IMG/VR virus record: IMGVR_UViG_3300046002_004363
Location: 1-64,000 of that record
DNA from: a virus
DNA length: 64,000 bases
Strand: one strand, 5' to 3'
Of the stretch, positions 63,573 to 64,000 are shown piece after piece; the stretch's first letter is position 1, and each line of letters starts with the position of its first letter. The translations under genes and the position numbers were made by a program. The notes below the pieces were generated by a model. It was not told the origin of the DNA. It ran no database searches and was given only the letters and a program-made list of their open reading frames with translations.

Positions 63573-63683
63573 AACGTTCCCACGCTTGGCATCAGTTGCC
63601 TAACGGAATAATCAAATGAATTAATAAAAAACAATAATGTCAAACGAAACACTAATAGGCGATTGTGCCAAACGTGTGTTAAA
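63573..63683 (+). repeat. Cassette-type recombination site E (attC-like)
   Basis: CACGCTTGGCATCAGTTGCC (63581-63600) faces GGCGATTGTGCCAAACGTG (63658-63676); the CACG/CGTG and TTGGCA/TGCCAA blocks pair with few mismatches. The flanks are AACGTTCC (63573-63580) and TGTTAAAA (63677-63684). The next gene starts 20 bases later. Confidence 0.55.
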
Positions 63684-63695
63684 AAACGTATTAAA

Positions 63696-63923
63696 ATGAA
63701 ACAACAAACAGCAGTAGAATGGTTAGAAGAACAATTATTTGGTTCATTAGGAATTGAATTAACAGAACATCAATCAAAAATGGCTAATGAAATATTCTTT
63801 AAACAAGCCAAAGAAATGTTTGAAAGTCAAATTATTAATGCACATACATCAGGGCAATTAGAAAATGATTTACTACCAAACGAAAAAGCACAACAATATT
63901 ATAAGCAAACTTTTAAAAAATAA
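63696..63923 (+). CDS. Small early protein, MKQTA family
   Basis: ATG at 63696 gives 75 residues; the open upstream frame belongs to site E. MKQQTAVEWLEEQLFGSLGIEL, QIINAHTSG and the YYKQTFKK end match the paralogue at 1152. This family occurs repeatedly in Bacteroidota phages. The role is unknown. Here it begins a cassette directly behind a recombination site. Confidence 0.7.
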   Translation: MKQQTAVEWLEEQLFGSLGIELTEHQSKMANEIFFKQAKEMFESQIINAHTSGQLENDLLPNEKAQQYYKQTFKK

Positions 63924-63928
63924 AAATT

Positions 63929-64000
63929 ATGATTTTTAAATTAATTTTTGAGGACAAACAAGAATATGCACAAGCTAAATCACAACTTCATTTATTACAA
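63929..64000 (+). CDS. N-terminal part of a small protein cut by the window edge
   Basis: ATG at 63929 opens 24 codons up to the end (IFKLIFEDKQEYAQAKSQLHLLQ). The A-rich AATTATG context supports the start. It continues beyond the window, and the product cannot be judged. Confidence 0.45.
   Translation, partial: MIFKLIFEDKQEYAQAKSQLHLLQ

Noticed and set aside
1-64000. The window as a closed circular genome
   Set aside because: Joining the last base to the first leads the 63929 frame into a stop after one codon, and the fragment at 2-85 is in another frame. There is no terminal repeat. I treat the window as part of a longer genome.
1-64000. Alternative genetic code (reassigned stop), as in some crAss-like phages
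   Set aside because: Large virion genes are open in the standard code and no suppressor tRNA with a CTA or TCA anticodon was found. The tRNA-like element at 7231 has no readable anticodon.
1-64000. CRISPR arrays, integrase, recombinase or lysogeny genes
   Set aside because: No regularly spaced repeats and no tyrosine or serine recombinase motifs were seen. The homing endonucleases are not integrases.

Overview
The window reads as most of the genome of a double-stranded DNA podovirus-like phage that infects a member of the Bacteroidota, probably a flavobacterium. Two things point to the host. The DNA is very AT-rich with A-rich start contexts instead of Shine-Dalgarno sites, and the transcription units start at the Bacteroidota promoter form (TTG, about 19 bp, TAnnTTTG). 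The portal, major capsid, ring-like and 1,486-residue muzzle/stabilization-like proteins, in the order terminase, portal, scaffold, capsid, connectors, muzzle, internal proteins, resemble crAss-like (Crassvirales-type) phages. No integrase, DNA polymerase or phage RNA polymerase was found here.

Layout: 1-3600 and 62700-64000 are accessory regions of tiny genes, several set between imperfect inverted repeats flanked by AACG and GTTA, which look like integron-type cassette sites. 3725-17090 (+ strand) is a replication, recombination and metabolism operon: SSB-like protein, ERF annealing protein, 5'-3' exonuclease, HTH initiator-like protein, VirE-N/RecA-like primase-helicase candidate, two calcineurin-like phosphoesterases, a Dam-type methylase, a PD-(D/E)XK nuclease and a MazG-like pyrophosphohydrolase, with many small unknown genes. 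Inside it, 7152-7608 is non-coding and holds a tRNA-shaped RNA, hairpins and an attenuator-like leader.

17128-57337 is almost entirely - strand and carries virion and lysis genes. Transcribed from right to left it has a regulator, appendage proteins with collagen and sugar-binding-like modules, lysis genes (holin-like proteins and an M15 peptidase), terminase, portal, scaffold, capsid, connector/ring proteins, muzzle-like protein, internal proteins and a 2,906-residue polyvalent protein with a kinase-like domain. Two + strand islands interrupt it: a GIY-YIG homing endonuclease next to the capsid gene, and a full GroEL/GroES pair. A second GIY-YIG endonuclease lies on the - strand between scaffold and portal.

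57338-58463 is a divergent control region with two tandem strong promoters driving a + strand early operon of small proteins (58464-62708). This operon contains two hammerhead ribozymes with complete cores, one of type III (58393-58447) and one of type I (59307-59364), which together could release a 959-nt RNA. The ribozyme pair, the cassette-like arrays and the tRNA-like leader region are the most unusual parts of the window.
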